Below are positions 17,525 through 25,455 of a stretch of 64,000 nucleotides of DNA, one piece after another. This DNA is from UBA7239 sp964509075 (GTDB lineage: Bacteria > Pseudomonadota > Gammaproteobacteria > Pseudomonadales > UBA7239): positions 124,001 through 188,000 of the forward strand of contig CAZDWC010000003.1 in assembly GCA_964509075.1 (NCBI GenBank), given 5' to 3'. Numbering within the stretch: the first letter of the stretch is position 1; every line of letters starts with the position of its first letter. The translations under genes were made by a program, and so were the position numbers. The notes beneath the pieces were generated by a model. It ran no database searches, was not told the origin of the DNA, and was given only the letters and a program-made list of their open reading frames with translations.

Positions 17525-18547
17525 TCAATTGTGTTTGTGCAGCGCTTCATTCAACTCAATGGCGGATTTGTTGGTGAGGCATTCGATGGCGCCGGTTTTC
17601 GAGTTGCGACGGAACAGCAGATCGGATTTGCCGGCGAGTTCACGTGCCTTGCAGCTGCCGGCGTTGCTTCCGGTGCTGTCGATCAATGTCACCACCGAGC
17701 CTGCCGTGATGTAAAGGCCGGCTTCGATGGTGCAGCGGTCTCCCAACGGAATGCCGACGCCGGCATTGGCGCCGAGCAGACAGCCTTCGCCGAGCGAAAT
17801 CACCACGTTGTTGCCGCCAGACAGTGTGCCCATGGTGGACGCGCCGCCACCGATGTCCGAGCCTTTGCCGACAAATACGCCGGCAGAGATGCGGCCCTCG
17901 ACCATGCCGGGGCCTTCCGTGCCGGCGTTAAAGTTGACGAAACCTTCGTGCATGATGGTGGTGCCTTCGCCGAGATAGGCGCCAAGGCGCACGCGTGCGG
18001 TGTGTGCCACGCGCACGCCGGCAGGTACAACGTAGTTCGCCATTTTCGGAAATTTGTCGACAGAGGACACTTCCAGTGTTTTTCCCTGCAGGCGTGCGGC
18101 GAGCTGGCGCTCCGGCAATTCGCGAATATCGATGGCGCCTTCATCGGTCCATGCCACATTGGGCAGTAAACCGAAAATGCCGCCGAGGTTGATGCTGTGC
18201 GGCTTCACCAACCGGTGCGACAGCAGGTGCAGTTTCAGGTAAACCTCCGCCACAGACGCAGGTGCGGCATCGGTTTCCAGAATGGTCACTACCAGGTGGC
18301 GCTGGCTATCGGTCATGGCGCTGAGCCAGGCAAAGTGGTGACCGTTTGCCTGCAGTGTCTTGTTGATTACTTGTGCCTGCGCAGTGCTGATTTCCATCGC
18401 GGCATTGCCGCCAGTGTGGTGGCAGCTGCTGGCAATGGCACTGGCTATATCTGCAGCGGGATGCAGTAATGGAGCCGGGTAAAACACTTCCAGATATTCG
18501 CCCTTGCTGTTCCGGGTGCCGATGCCGATGCCGATTGCAAAAGTCAT
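17525..18547 (-). CDS. dapD: tetrahydrodipicolinate N-succinyltransferase (long Pseudomonas-type)
   Basis: Transfers succinyl from succinyl-CoA to tetrahydrodipicolinate, the step before DapC and DapE. At 340 residues it is the long DapD form seen in Pseudomonas, not the 274-residue enteric form; the N-terminus TFAIGIGIGTRNSKG is typical. The C-terminal half shows left-handed beta-helix hexapeptide repeats (SDIGGGASTMGTLSGG, LLGANAGVGIPLGD). A perfect 9-bp hairpin sits just upstream of its ribosome site. Confidence 0.95.
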   Translation of the reverse strand: MTFAIGIGIGTRNSKGEYLEVFYPAPLLHPAADIASAIASSCHHTGGNAAMEISTAQAQVINKTLQANGHHFAWLSAMTDSQRHLVVTILETDAAPASVAEVYLKLHLLSHRLVKPHSINLGGIFGLLPNVAWTDEGAIDIRELPERQLAARLQGKTLEVSSVDKFPKMANYVVPAGVRVAHTARVRLGAYLGEGTTIMHEGFVNFNAGTEGPGMVEGRISAGVFVGKGSDIGGGASTMGTLSGGNNVVISLGEGCLLGANAGVGIPLGDRCTIEAGLYITAGSVVTLIDSTGSNAGSCKARELAGKSDLLFRRNSKTGAIECLTNKSAIELNEALHKHN

Positions 18548-18568
18548 GAAGAATCTCCAATGCGTACT

Positions 18569-18589
18569 GCCCGCTGTAAAACAGCGGGC
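18569..18589 (-). repeat. perfect hairpin in the dapD leader
   Basis: Inverted repeat with arms GCCCGCTGT and ACAGCGGGC around AAA, 22-42 bases before the dapD start and after the DAHP synthase stop. On the minus strand no T-run follows, so it is not a standard terminator; it may stabilise an mRNA end or modulate read-through. Confidence 0.6.
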
Positions 18590-18652
18590 GCTGGTTCAAG
18601 GTGTTAATGCTTTAATGTTTCAGTTGATAGTGTTGCGGATTGCTGCGCAATT

Positions 18653-19747
18653 TCAGCCGTGCCGTTTCGGCAGGATATCGTGCAGTTTGACTGCCGCAGC
18701 GCGCAGGCATTTTTCGGTGGCAGACCAGTCGATACAGGCATCAGTGATCGATACGCCGTATTGCAGTTTCGACAGATCGTCAGGAATTTTCTGATTGCCG
18801 GCGCCAATGTGTGATTCGATCATCACGCCGATAATGGATCGGTTGCCTTCCAGAATCTGGTTGACGACGTTGTCCATCACCAGTACTTGCAGATCGTGAT
18901 TCTTGTTGGAGTTGGCGTGGCTGCAATCGACCATGATGTTGGGTTTGATGCCGGCTTTTTGCAGATCCTGTTCGCACAAGGCGACGCTGACGGAATCGTA
19001 ATTCGGTTTGCCGTCGCCGCCGCGCAGTACTACATGCGTATAACGATTGCCTGTAGTGGTGATAATCGCGACCTGGCCTTCATTATTAATGCCGAGAAAG
19101 CGGTGTGGTGACACGGCTGACTTGATGGCATTGACAGCGACCGCCATGCCGCCGTCTGTGCCATTCTTGAAGCCGACGGCACAGGAGAGGCCGGAGGCCA
19201 GTTCGCGGTGGGTTTGCGATTCTGTTGTGCGCGCGCCGATGGCTGACCAGGAGATCAGGTCTTGCAGATATTGCGGCGAGATGGGATCCAGGGCCTCGGT
19301 GGCTGTGGGCAAGCCGAGTTCGGCGATATCCAGCAGCAGTTTGCGGCCGATTTGCAGGCCTTCCTCGATTTTGAATGAATCATTCATGTGCGGATCGTTG
19401 ATCAGGCCTTTCCAGCCGGTTGTGGTGCGTGGCTTCTCGAAGTACACACGCATGACAATTAGCAGACTGTCCTTCACTTCATCGGCCAGTGCTTTCAGGC
19501 GATGGGCGTAATCCATGGCGGCAGCGGTGTCGTGAATGGAGCAGGGGCCGACGACGACCAGCAGGCGAGGATCTGTGCCATCGAGAATATTGCGTACGGC
19601 CTCGCGACCATTCTTGACCGTGATGACTGCTTTTTCAGTGAGTGGCAGACGGGCTTTCAGCTCGGCCGGGCTGATCAGCACGGATTGTGATTCTACATTG
19701 AGGTTCTCAACGCCAGTGAAACTCATGTTATTGCCTGCCAGTGTCAT
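18653..19747 (-). CDS. aroG: 3-deoxy-7-phosphoheptulonate (DAHP) synthase, class I
   Basis: First enzyme of the shikimate pathway, condensing phosphoenolpyruvate and erythrose 4-phosphate. Class I (AroF/G/H) motifs are VVGPCSIHD near residue 92, KPRTTTGWKG, GARTTESQTHRE with SGLSCAVGFKNGTDGG, and DCSHANSNK. Length 364 residues matches. Two starts are close, ATG 19747 and ATG 19726; the second begins a more typical N-terminus. Which feedback type (Phe, Tyr or Trp) it is cannot be told by eye, so the symbol is approximate. Confidence 0.93.
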   Translation of the reverse strand: MTLAGNNMSFTGVENLNVESQSVLISPAELKARLPLTEKAVITVKNGREAVRNILDGTDPRLLVVVGPCSIHDTAAAMDYAHRLKALADEVKDSLLIVMRVYFEKPRTTTGWKGLINDPHMNDSFKIEEGLQIGRKLLLDIAELGLPTATEALDPISPQYLQDLISWSAIGARTTESQTHRELASGLSCAVGFKNGTDGGMAVAVNAIKSAVSPHRFLGINNEGQVAIITTTGNRYTHVVLRGGDGKPNYDSVSVALCEQDLQKAGIKPNIMVDCSHANSNKNHDLQVLVMDNVVNQILEGNRSIIGVMIESHIGAGNQKIPDDLSKLQYGVSITDACIDWSATEKCLRAAAVKLHDILPKRHG

Positions 19748-19998
19748 ATTAAGGATGGCGTATTCTACTCACACGGCCGGATACCTGCACCCTCCCAACA
19801 GCAGTCAATGTCCGTGATTTGTGTTTCAGCGTGTTGCATGCGCTTTTTGCCGTACAACATTTGTCGCAGCAGTGATCGCCAGAAAAATGGCAAATGCTGC
19901 TTTTATGGTGAGGGGATTTTGGTTACCCTACCGCATCCTCAGTAGTCATGGGGCATACCCGTAAAAACCCGTTAACTTTCAGGAGTACACGGAAGCTT

Positions 19999-21378
19999 AT
20001 GAAGACAAAAATAAAAGCGGTAGTGTCAGCCAGCGTTTTGCTGATGGCAGCTGCCACACAGGTTCAGGCCAAGGTTTCTCAGGCAGAAGCAGATCGACTG
20101 GGCAAAGATCTGACTCCGATGGGGGCGAATCCGCAGGGTAATGCTGATGGCAGCATTCCTGCGTACACCGGCACCACGCTGGGTGTACCCAAAGGCGTGA
20201 ACTACAAAGGCACCGGCAGCTACTACCCGAATCCTTATCCTAACGAAAAGCCGCTGTTTGTTATTGATGGCAAGAACTGGGAGAAGTACAAGAAGAACCT
20301 GACCGACGGCCAGATTGCGCTGTTCCAGAAATATCCCGACACTTTCAAAATGAAGGTTTATCCCAGCAAGCGGGATGTGCGTTACAACGATTTCATTCAC
20401 AAGAACATCAAGCTGAATGCAGTGACTGCTGATATCGTACCAAGCGGTAACGGTGTGCAGGGTGCATTCGGTGGTTCGCCGTTCCCACTGCCGAAAAATG
20501 GTGTGGAAGTGGTCTGGAACCATGAATATTCTCCACAGCTGTATTTCACCGAAGGCGTTGTGGCCAGTGGCGCGGTGTTCAACAACGGCAGCATCTCCAT
20601 GCGCAAGCAGTTCGAAAGCCGTTATTTCCGCGTGTTTGATCCAGCCTTGACGCCAGAGAAGTACCATGAAACCAACCTGAACGCTGCCGTTCTGGTTGAG
20701 GTTACCGATCCTCCGCGTGAAAAAGGCAAGGTAACCCTGGTACACGAGTTTCAGGATCTGACCGAAATGCCGCGTAACGCATGGCAATATCTGCCAGGTA
20801 CTCGCCGTGTACGCCGTGCCCCGACCATCGCTTATGACTTCCCGGACGGCCCTGGTGGTCTGCGTACCGTTGACGATGCCATTACCTTCATCGGCGCAAC
20901 CGATCGCTACGACTGGAAACTCGAGCCGCAGCGTGAAGTTTTCCTGCCTTACAACAACTATGAGGCAGATGATCCAAGCCACAAATACTCGGACATCCTG
21001 ACCGTGAACCACCCGAATCCGGAGTTCATGCGTTACGAACTGCACCGGGTATGGGTTGTGCTGGCTACGCTGAAAGAAGGCAAGCGTCACATCTATGCCA
21101 AGCGTCGTCTGTATATGGATGAAGACAGCTGGGCTGCACTGCTCGGTGATAACTATGACGGTCAGGGCAGCTTGTGGCGTACCAGCATGCGTACTTTCGT
21201 GAACGCATACGACATGCCCGGCATGAGCCCGCGTCAGGAGATCTATCACGATCTGCAAAAAGGTGCTTATTTGCTGAACAACCTGGTTAACGAAGAAGGC
21301 CGTATTCAGGGTATTCCCAAAGAGCGTCACCCGGATGAATACTACAGCCCGGCCAACCTCCGTCAGATGGGCAAATAA
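19999..21378 (+). CDS. DUF1329 family secreted protein
   Basis: A 459-residue protein with an N-terminal signal peptide ending in TQVQA near residue 22, so it is periplasmic or outer-membrane associated. The mature start SQAEADRLGKDLTPMGANP followed by GNADGSIPAYTGT is characteristic of DUF1329, a family related to LolA/LolB-like lipoprotein carriers and often encoded with DUF1302 proteins in steroid- or hydrocarbon-degrading bacteria. ATG 19999 was chosen because it begins the signal peptide; GGAG lies 13 bases upstream. Its biochemical role is not established. Monocistronic, with a strong terminator. Confidence 0.88.
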   Translation: MKTKIKAVVSASVLLMAAATQVQAKVSQAEADRLGKDLTPMGANPQGNADGSIPAYTGTTLGVPKGVNYKGTGSYYPNPYPNEKPLFVIDGKNWEKYKKNLTDGQIALFQKYPDTFKMKVYPSKRDVRYNDFIHKNIKLNAVTADIVPSGNGVQGAFGGSPFPLPKNGVEVVWNHEYSPQLYFTEGVVASGAVFNNGSISMRKQFESRYFRVFDPALTPEKYHETNLNAAVLVEVTDPPREKGKVTLVHEFQDLTEMPRNAWQYLPGTRRVRRAPTIAYDFPDGPGGLRTVDDAITFIGATDRYDWKLEPQREVFLPYNNYEADDPSHKYSDILTVNHPNPEFMRYELHRVWVVLATLKEGKRHIYAKRRLYMDEDSWAALLGDNYDGQGSLWRTSMRTFVNAYDMPGMSPRQEIYHDLQKGAYLLNNLVNEEGRIQGIPKERHPDEYYSPANLRQMGK

Positions 21379-21399
21379 GATTTGCTGACTGGCTCCAAC

Positions 21400-21427
21400 A
21401 AAAAACCAGGGCATGCCCTGGTTTTTT
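21400..21427. terminator. terminator after the DUF1329 gene
   Basis: AAAAAACCAGGGC and GCCCTGGTTTTTT form a near-perfect palindrome with an AT loop; it should work on the plus strand 20 bases after the stop. Confidence 0.92.
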
Positions 21428-21462
21428 GCTTTCTGCCGGTTGAAAAATGAGCGAAGAGAGTG

Positions 21463-22422
21463 ATGCGTCGTTGTCTGGTAACCGGGGCCACCGGTTTTCT
21501 GGGAAAGCAGCTGGTGAAGTGCCTGGCGGCTGAAGGTTTTTTTGTGCGTGTGTTATTGCGGCGGCCTTGCGTGAGCAATGACTGGCATGAGTGCGTACAG
21601 GGTGAGTTGACTGAAAGGCCGGAAAACTACCGGGCAGCAATGGATGGCATGGATACCGTATTCCATCTGGCGGGTATTGCACATAGCAGGGAAGAAGCCT
21701 CGCGCTATCAGTCGATCAATTGCGAGGCAACACTGGCCCTTGCCCGCGCGGCCGAGCTCGCCGGTGTGCAGCGTTTCGTCTTTGTCAGTTCGGTCAAGGC
21801 TGTGGCTGATCCCGGCAGTTCGAGAGTGGACGAAACCTTTGATACATGGCCTGCGGATCCCTACGGATACTGGAAACGCAAGGCAGAGCAGCGCTTGCTG
21901 GATGAAATCGCGCTGCCGCATTTGGCAATTCTACGGCCGACACTGATGTATGGTCCCGGTGTCAAAGGCAATCTGTATCGCATGCTATCGGCGATTGATC
22001 GCGGCTATTTTCCCCCGCTGCCGGAAACCGGTGCTGTTCGCTCGATGGTCGCAGCGGCCGATGTTGCAAGTGCCTTGCTGCTTGTGGCCGAGGCGGCAGC
22101 AGCCAACCGGACAGTACTGATTGCTGCTGATGGCGAGGCCTATACGGCACATCTTGTCTATCAGGCCATGCGGCAGGCGTTGGGTTATCAGCCGGCGTCA
22201 CGGGTAGTGCCTGTCAATTTATTACGTGTGCTGGCGGCTGCCGGCGATGGGTTTTCCCGATGTTTTGCATCCTGGCCATTCAACAGTGAAGTCCTGTCGC
22301 GATTGACGGGGCCTGCTTCTTATTCGGCTGACCGATTGCTGGCGTTGGGCTGGCAGCCCTCAACGACGCTTTATCGTGAATTGCCTGCGATGGTTGCTGC
22401 CTATCGTCAGGGTGAGCGATGA
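21463..22422 (+). CDS. NAD-dependent sugar epimerase/dehydratase (WbpK/WbpV-like)
   Basis: Extended short-chain dehydrogenase of 319 residues acting on a nucleotide sugar. The NAD-binding motif TGATGFLGK is at residue 7, and the catalytic Tyr-x3-Lys lies in YGYWKRKAEQ with the partner Ser in FVSSVKAV. It is the first gene of a three-gene unit: its stop overlaps the next start as ATGA, and the trio epimerase, polyprenyl-phosphate glycosyltransferase, dehydratase mirrors wbpK-wbpL-wbpM of Pseudomonas aeruginosa O-antigen clusters. It probably reduces the 4-keto sugar made by the WbpM-like enzyme. ATG 21463 is preferred over GTG 21460. Confidence 0.85.
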   Translation: MRRCLVTGATGFLGKQLVKCLAAEGFFVRVLLRRPCVSNDWHECVQGELTERPENYRAAMDGMDTVFHLAGIAHSREEASRYQSINCEATLALARAAELAGVQRFVFVSSVKAVADPGSSRVDETFDTWPADPYGYWKRKAEQRLLDEIALPHLAILRPTLMYGPGVKGNLYRMLSAIDRGYFPPLPETGAVRSMVAAADVASALLLVAEAAAANRTVLIAADGEAYTAHLVYQAMRQALGYQPASRVVPVNLLRVLAAAGDGFSRCFASWPFNSEVLSRLTGPASYSADRLLALGWQPSTTLYRELPAMVAAYRQGER

Positions 22423-23420
22423 GCGATAGTGTGCTGCTTCTACTGTCCTCGCTTTTGTTGGCCCTGGCGGTGTCGGCAGTGCTGTGCGGCTGGTTTGTGC
22501 GCCGCCGTCATCGTTTGTGGCTGGATCAGCCTGGTGAGCGCTCATTGCATGTCATGCCGGTGCCGAGATTGGGCGGTGTAGCCATCTGTCTGGGGATGGC
22601 TGCCGGGGCGTCGTTGGCATGGCCGATCTGGCATTCGCTGTTTGAGCCACCACTGCTCGTGGCTGTGTTGCTGCTGTGGGGGGTCGCCGTGCTGGATGAT
22701 GTGCGATCACTCCCGGCATCGGTGCGCTTTTTCTGTCAGTTGTTGGCGGCGTGTCTGGCTGTTTTCGGTGCTGGTATTTTCTGGCATACGGAAAGTATGC
22801 CATGGCTGTGGGGCGTAACAGGTTTACTGATGTACCTGTGGGGCACCAATCTCTACAACTTTATGGATGGAATGGATGGTTTTGCTGGCGGTATGGCTGT
22901 TATCGGATTCACGGCGCTGGCAGCCATGGCCATCGTGGCTGGTGATACGGCCTTTGCCTGCTTTTGCGGTCTGGTGGTTGCCGCCAATGTGGGTTTCCTG
23001 TTTTTCAATTTCCCGCCTGCCCGCCTGTTCATGGGCGACAGCGGCTCCACGGTACTCGGCTTTATCATGGTGGCGGCCAGTCTTGCTGGCTGGCAGCGGG
23101 AGCTTTATCCCGCGTGGGTGCCGCTGCTGATATTCTCGCCTTTCTGGGTGGATGCAACGATCACGCTGTTTCGCAGGCTCCTGCGCGGTGAAAAAGTCTG
23201 GCAGGCGCATCGCCAGCATTACTACCAGCGTTGGGTGCTGGCGGGGTACGGTCATCGACAAGTCGTGCTGGTGGAGTATGTACTAATGTTGCTCTGCACG
23301 CTCTCGGCACTTGCTTGGCAAGTCTGGGCAGCTGGTTATAATGAGGTCGCAATGTTCGGTGGCTGGGGCGTTGCTTACGTGCTGTTGATTCTTGGCAGTG
23401 AAGCTGCCCTGAAGCGCTGA
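22419..23420 (+). CDS. wbpL: polyprenyl-phosphate GlcNAc/FucNAc-1-phosphate transferase (WbpL/WecA family)
   Basis: Integral membrane enzyme that starts O-antigen synthesis by moving a sugar-1-phosphate onto undecaprenyl phosphate. The MraY/WecA family motifs are present: an N-terminal PGERSLHVMPVPRLGG, the Asp-rich AVLDDVRSLPA near residue 93, YNFMDGMDGFAGG near 145 and FMGDSGSTVLG near 204. About ten membrane helices, 333 residues. It is translationally coupled to the epimerase. Sugar specificity (FucNAc, QuiNAc or GlcNAc) cannot be read from sequence. Confidence 0.9.
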   Translation: MSDSVLLLLSSLLLALAVSAVLCGWFVRRRHRLWLDQPGERSLHVMPVPRLGGVAICLGMAAGASLAWPIWHSLFEPPLLVAVLLLWGVAVLDDVRSLPASVRFFCQLLAACLAVFGAGIFWHTESMPWLWGVTGLLMYLWGTNLYNFMDGMDGFAGGMAVIGFTALAAMAIVAGDTAFACFCGLVVAANVGFLFFNFPPARLFMGDSGSTVLGFIMVAASLAGWQRELYPAWVPLLIFSPFWVDATITLFRRLLRGEKVWQAHRQHYYQRWVLAGYGHRQVVLVEYVLMLLCTLSALAWQVWAAGYNEVAMFGGWGVAYVLLILGSEAALKR

Positions 23421-23477
23421 AGCGACATATCTGCGCTGAAAGGGCGTGGCGATATACAAAAATAACGGGCAATCGAA

Positions 23478-25439
23478 GTGATTTCTACCCGACAGGTACT
23501 CAGACGCTACTACAAACAGATGATCATGCTGGGGGTGGATTTCACCTTGCTCAGTACGGCATTGCTGTTTGCTCTGTGGGCGCGTTTGGGTGAGGTCTGG
23601 TTTCCTTCCCGCGTGCCGCAATATGTGGTGCTGGTGCTGTCACTGCTGTTGAGTCTCTTTGCTTTCATGCGCTTGGGATTGTATCGCTCCATCATCCGCT
23701 ACATGGGGCAGCAGGCGATTTTTGCGGTGATGCAGGGAGTTTCGTTGTCGGCACTGATCATCGCGGTGGCATCATTCATGAGCGATGAATTCATGCCGCG
23801 TTCTGTGCCGGTGATTTACTGGTGTTTCGCTTACGTCTTTATCGGCGGCTCAAGAATTGTGATTCGCGCCTATTACCACAAAGGGCTGCAAATACACCGC
23901 GAGCGCGTTGCCATTTACGGAGCTGGAACTTCAGGTTTGCAGGTCTACAAGGCGCTGCTGCATGGCAAGGATTACAAGCCGATTGTTTTTCTGGATGACA
24001 ATGCTGGCAAGCAGGGCATGATTCTCGACGGCCTGCCTGTGCATGCAACTCACAATATCCAGCGCTTGTTGCAGCGATACGGTATCACCAAGGTTTTGCT
24101 GGCCATGCCTTCGGTTTCCCTGCAGCGTCGTCGTGAAATTATGCACGATCTTGAAGCTCAGGATATTTCTGTGCAAATGGTGCCCGGTATTGAGGAGTTG
24201 CTGGACAGCAGCTTGCGCGGCAATGACGTTAGCAGTGTCTACGACGATATTCTCGGTCGCGCACCTGTAGCACCGGATCAGGCGCTGTTGCACCAGTGCA
24301 TTGAAAACCGTGTGGTGATGGTTACAGGTGCATCCGGTTCCATCGGTAGTGAGCTGTGCAGGCAAATTCTGCTGAATCGTCCGCGTCAGTTATTGTTGGT
24401 CGACTTCAATGAGTATGGTCTCTATCGTATGGAGCAGGAGCTGCAGCAGGAGGAGCTGCTGGAACATTTGCAGGCGACAGAAATCGTTCCTTTGCTGGGC
24501 AATGTTACAGATCAGCGTCGCATGGCGCAGATCATGCGCACATTCGGTGTGCAGACTATTTATCATGCTGCAGCCTACAAGCACGTGCCGATCGTGGAAA
24601 GCAATATGGTCGAAGGCGTGCGCAATAACGTGATGGGAACCTGGTCGTTGGTGCGTGCTGCTGCGGAAACAGCGGTGGAAACCTTTGTGCTGATTTCGAC
24701 AGACAAGGCAGTGCGGCCAGTCAGTATCATGGGGGCGAGCAAGCGTTGCGCCGAGCTGATTTGCCAAGCCTATGCGCGTGCCGACAATGCCACGCGTTTT
24801 TGCATGGTGCGCTTCGGCAATGTGCTCGGCTCCTCCGGTTCTGTGGTGCCCTTGTTTTTCGATCAGATCCACGCGGGGGGGCCGGTGACGGTGACACACC
24901 CGGAAGTTACGCGTTATTTCATGACCATCTCGGAGGCGGCGCAACTGGTACTGCAGGCGGGCAGTATGGGGCGTGGCGGTGAAGTGTTTGTGCTCGACAT
25001 GGGCAAGCCGGTCAAGATCATGGATCTGGCTGAGCGCATGATTGCCTTGCTGGGCCATTCCGTCCGCAATGAAGATAACCCGGAAGGTGATATTGAAGTA
25101 CGCATTACCGGTTTGCGTCCGGGTGAAAAACTGTATGAAGAATTGGTGTTGGGCGACAATATCACCGGTACAGGTCACCCGATGATCATGCAGGCGGATG
25201 AAAAGTCCGTTGAGCTGGTGAATCTGGTTGCCTGTCTTGAACAGATGGAGCAGGCTTGTCAGGAAGGTGACTGTCGCAGCGTAAAACATCTGCTGACTGA
25301 AATTGTCGGAGAGTTTTCCGAAAATGCTATCAATGACATCGTCTGGCAGCGTGAGCGTGCGGAATATACTGCGTCGGCAACTTCATCAATCAATCGTGAC
25401 AACGTAACACCATTGCTGCGTCGTCCTCCGCGTAATTGA
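23478..25439 (+). CDS. wbpM: WbpM-like UDP-GlcNAc 4,6-dehydratase, membrane form
   Basis: A 653-residue dehydratase making UDP-4-keto-6-deoxy sugars for O-antigen. The N-terminus holds four membrane helices, followed by a CoA-binding-like domain (YGAGTSGLQVYKALL) and a C-terminal SDR domain with VTGASGSIGSE near residue 281. The catalytic centre reads STDKAVRP...MGASK, so the usual Tyr of YxxxK is Met (MxxxK), the variant known for WbpM, FlmA and PglF type dehydratases. The start is GTG 23478 with only a weak ribosome site, 57 bases after the glycosyltransferase. It ends the cluster, convergent with the octaheme gene. Confidence 0.93.
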   Translation: MISTRQVLRRYYKQMIMLGVDFTLLSTALLFALWARLGEVWFPSRVPQYVVLVLSLLLSLFAFMRLGLYRSIIRYMGQQAIFAVMQGVSLSALIIAVASFMSDEFMPRSVPVIYWCFAYVFIGGSRIVIRAYYHKGLQIHRERVAIYGAGTSGLQVYKALLHGKDYKPIVFLDDNAGKQGMILDGLPVHATHNIQRLLQRYGITKVLLAMPSVSLQRRREIMHDLEAQDISVQMVPGIEELLDSSLRGNDVSSVYDDILGRAPVAPDQALLHQCIENRVVMVTGASGSIGSELCRQILLNRPRQLLLVDFNEYGLYRMEQELQQEELLEHLQATEIVPLLGNVTDQRRMAQIMRTFGVQTIYHAAAYKHVPIVESNMVEGVRNNVMGTWSLVRAAAETAVETFVLISTDKAVRPVSIMGASKRCAELICQAYARADNATRFCMVRFGNVLGSSGSVVPLFFDQIHAGGPVTVTHPEVTRYFMTISEAAQLVLQAGSMGRGGEVFVLDMGKPVKIMDLAERMIALLGHSVRNEDNPEGDIEVRITGLRPGEKLYEELVLGDNITGTGHPMIMQADEKSVELVNLVACLEQMEQACQEGDCRSVKHLLTEIVGEFSENAINDIVWQRERAEYTASATSSINRDNVTPLLRRPPRN

Positions 25440-25455
25440 TTATCTCTGTTTACCT

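Noticed and set aside
20026..21414. 462-residue minus-strand frame opposite the DUF1329 gene
   Set aside because: Covers a convincing secreted protein gene exactly, has no ribosome site and no family pattern; it also runs through a terminator.
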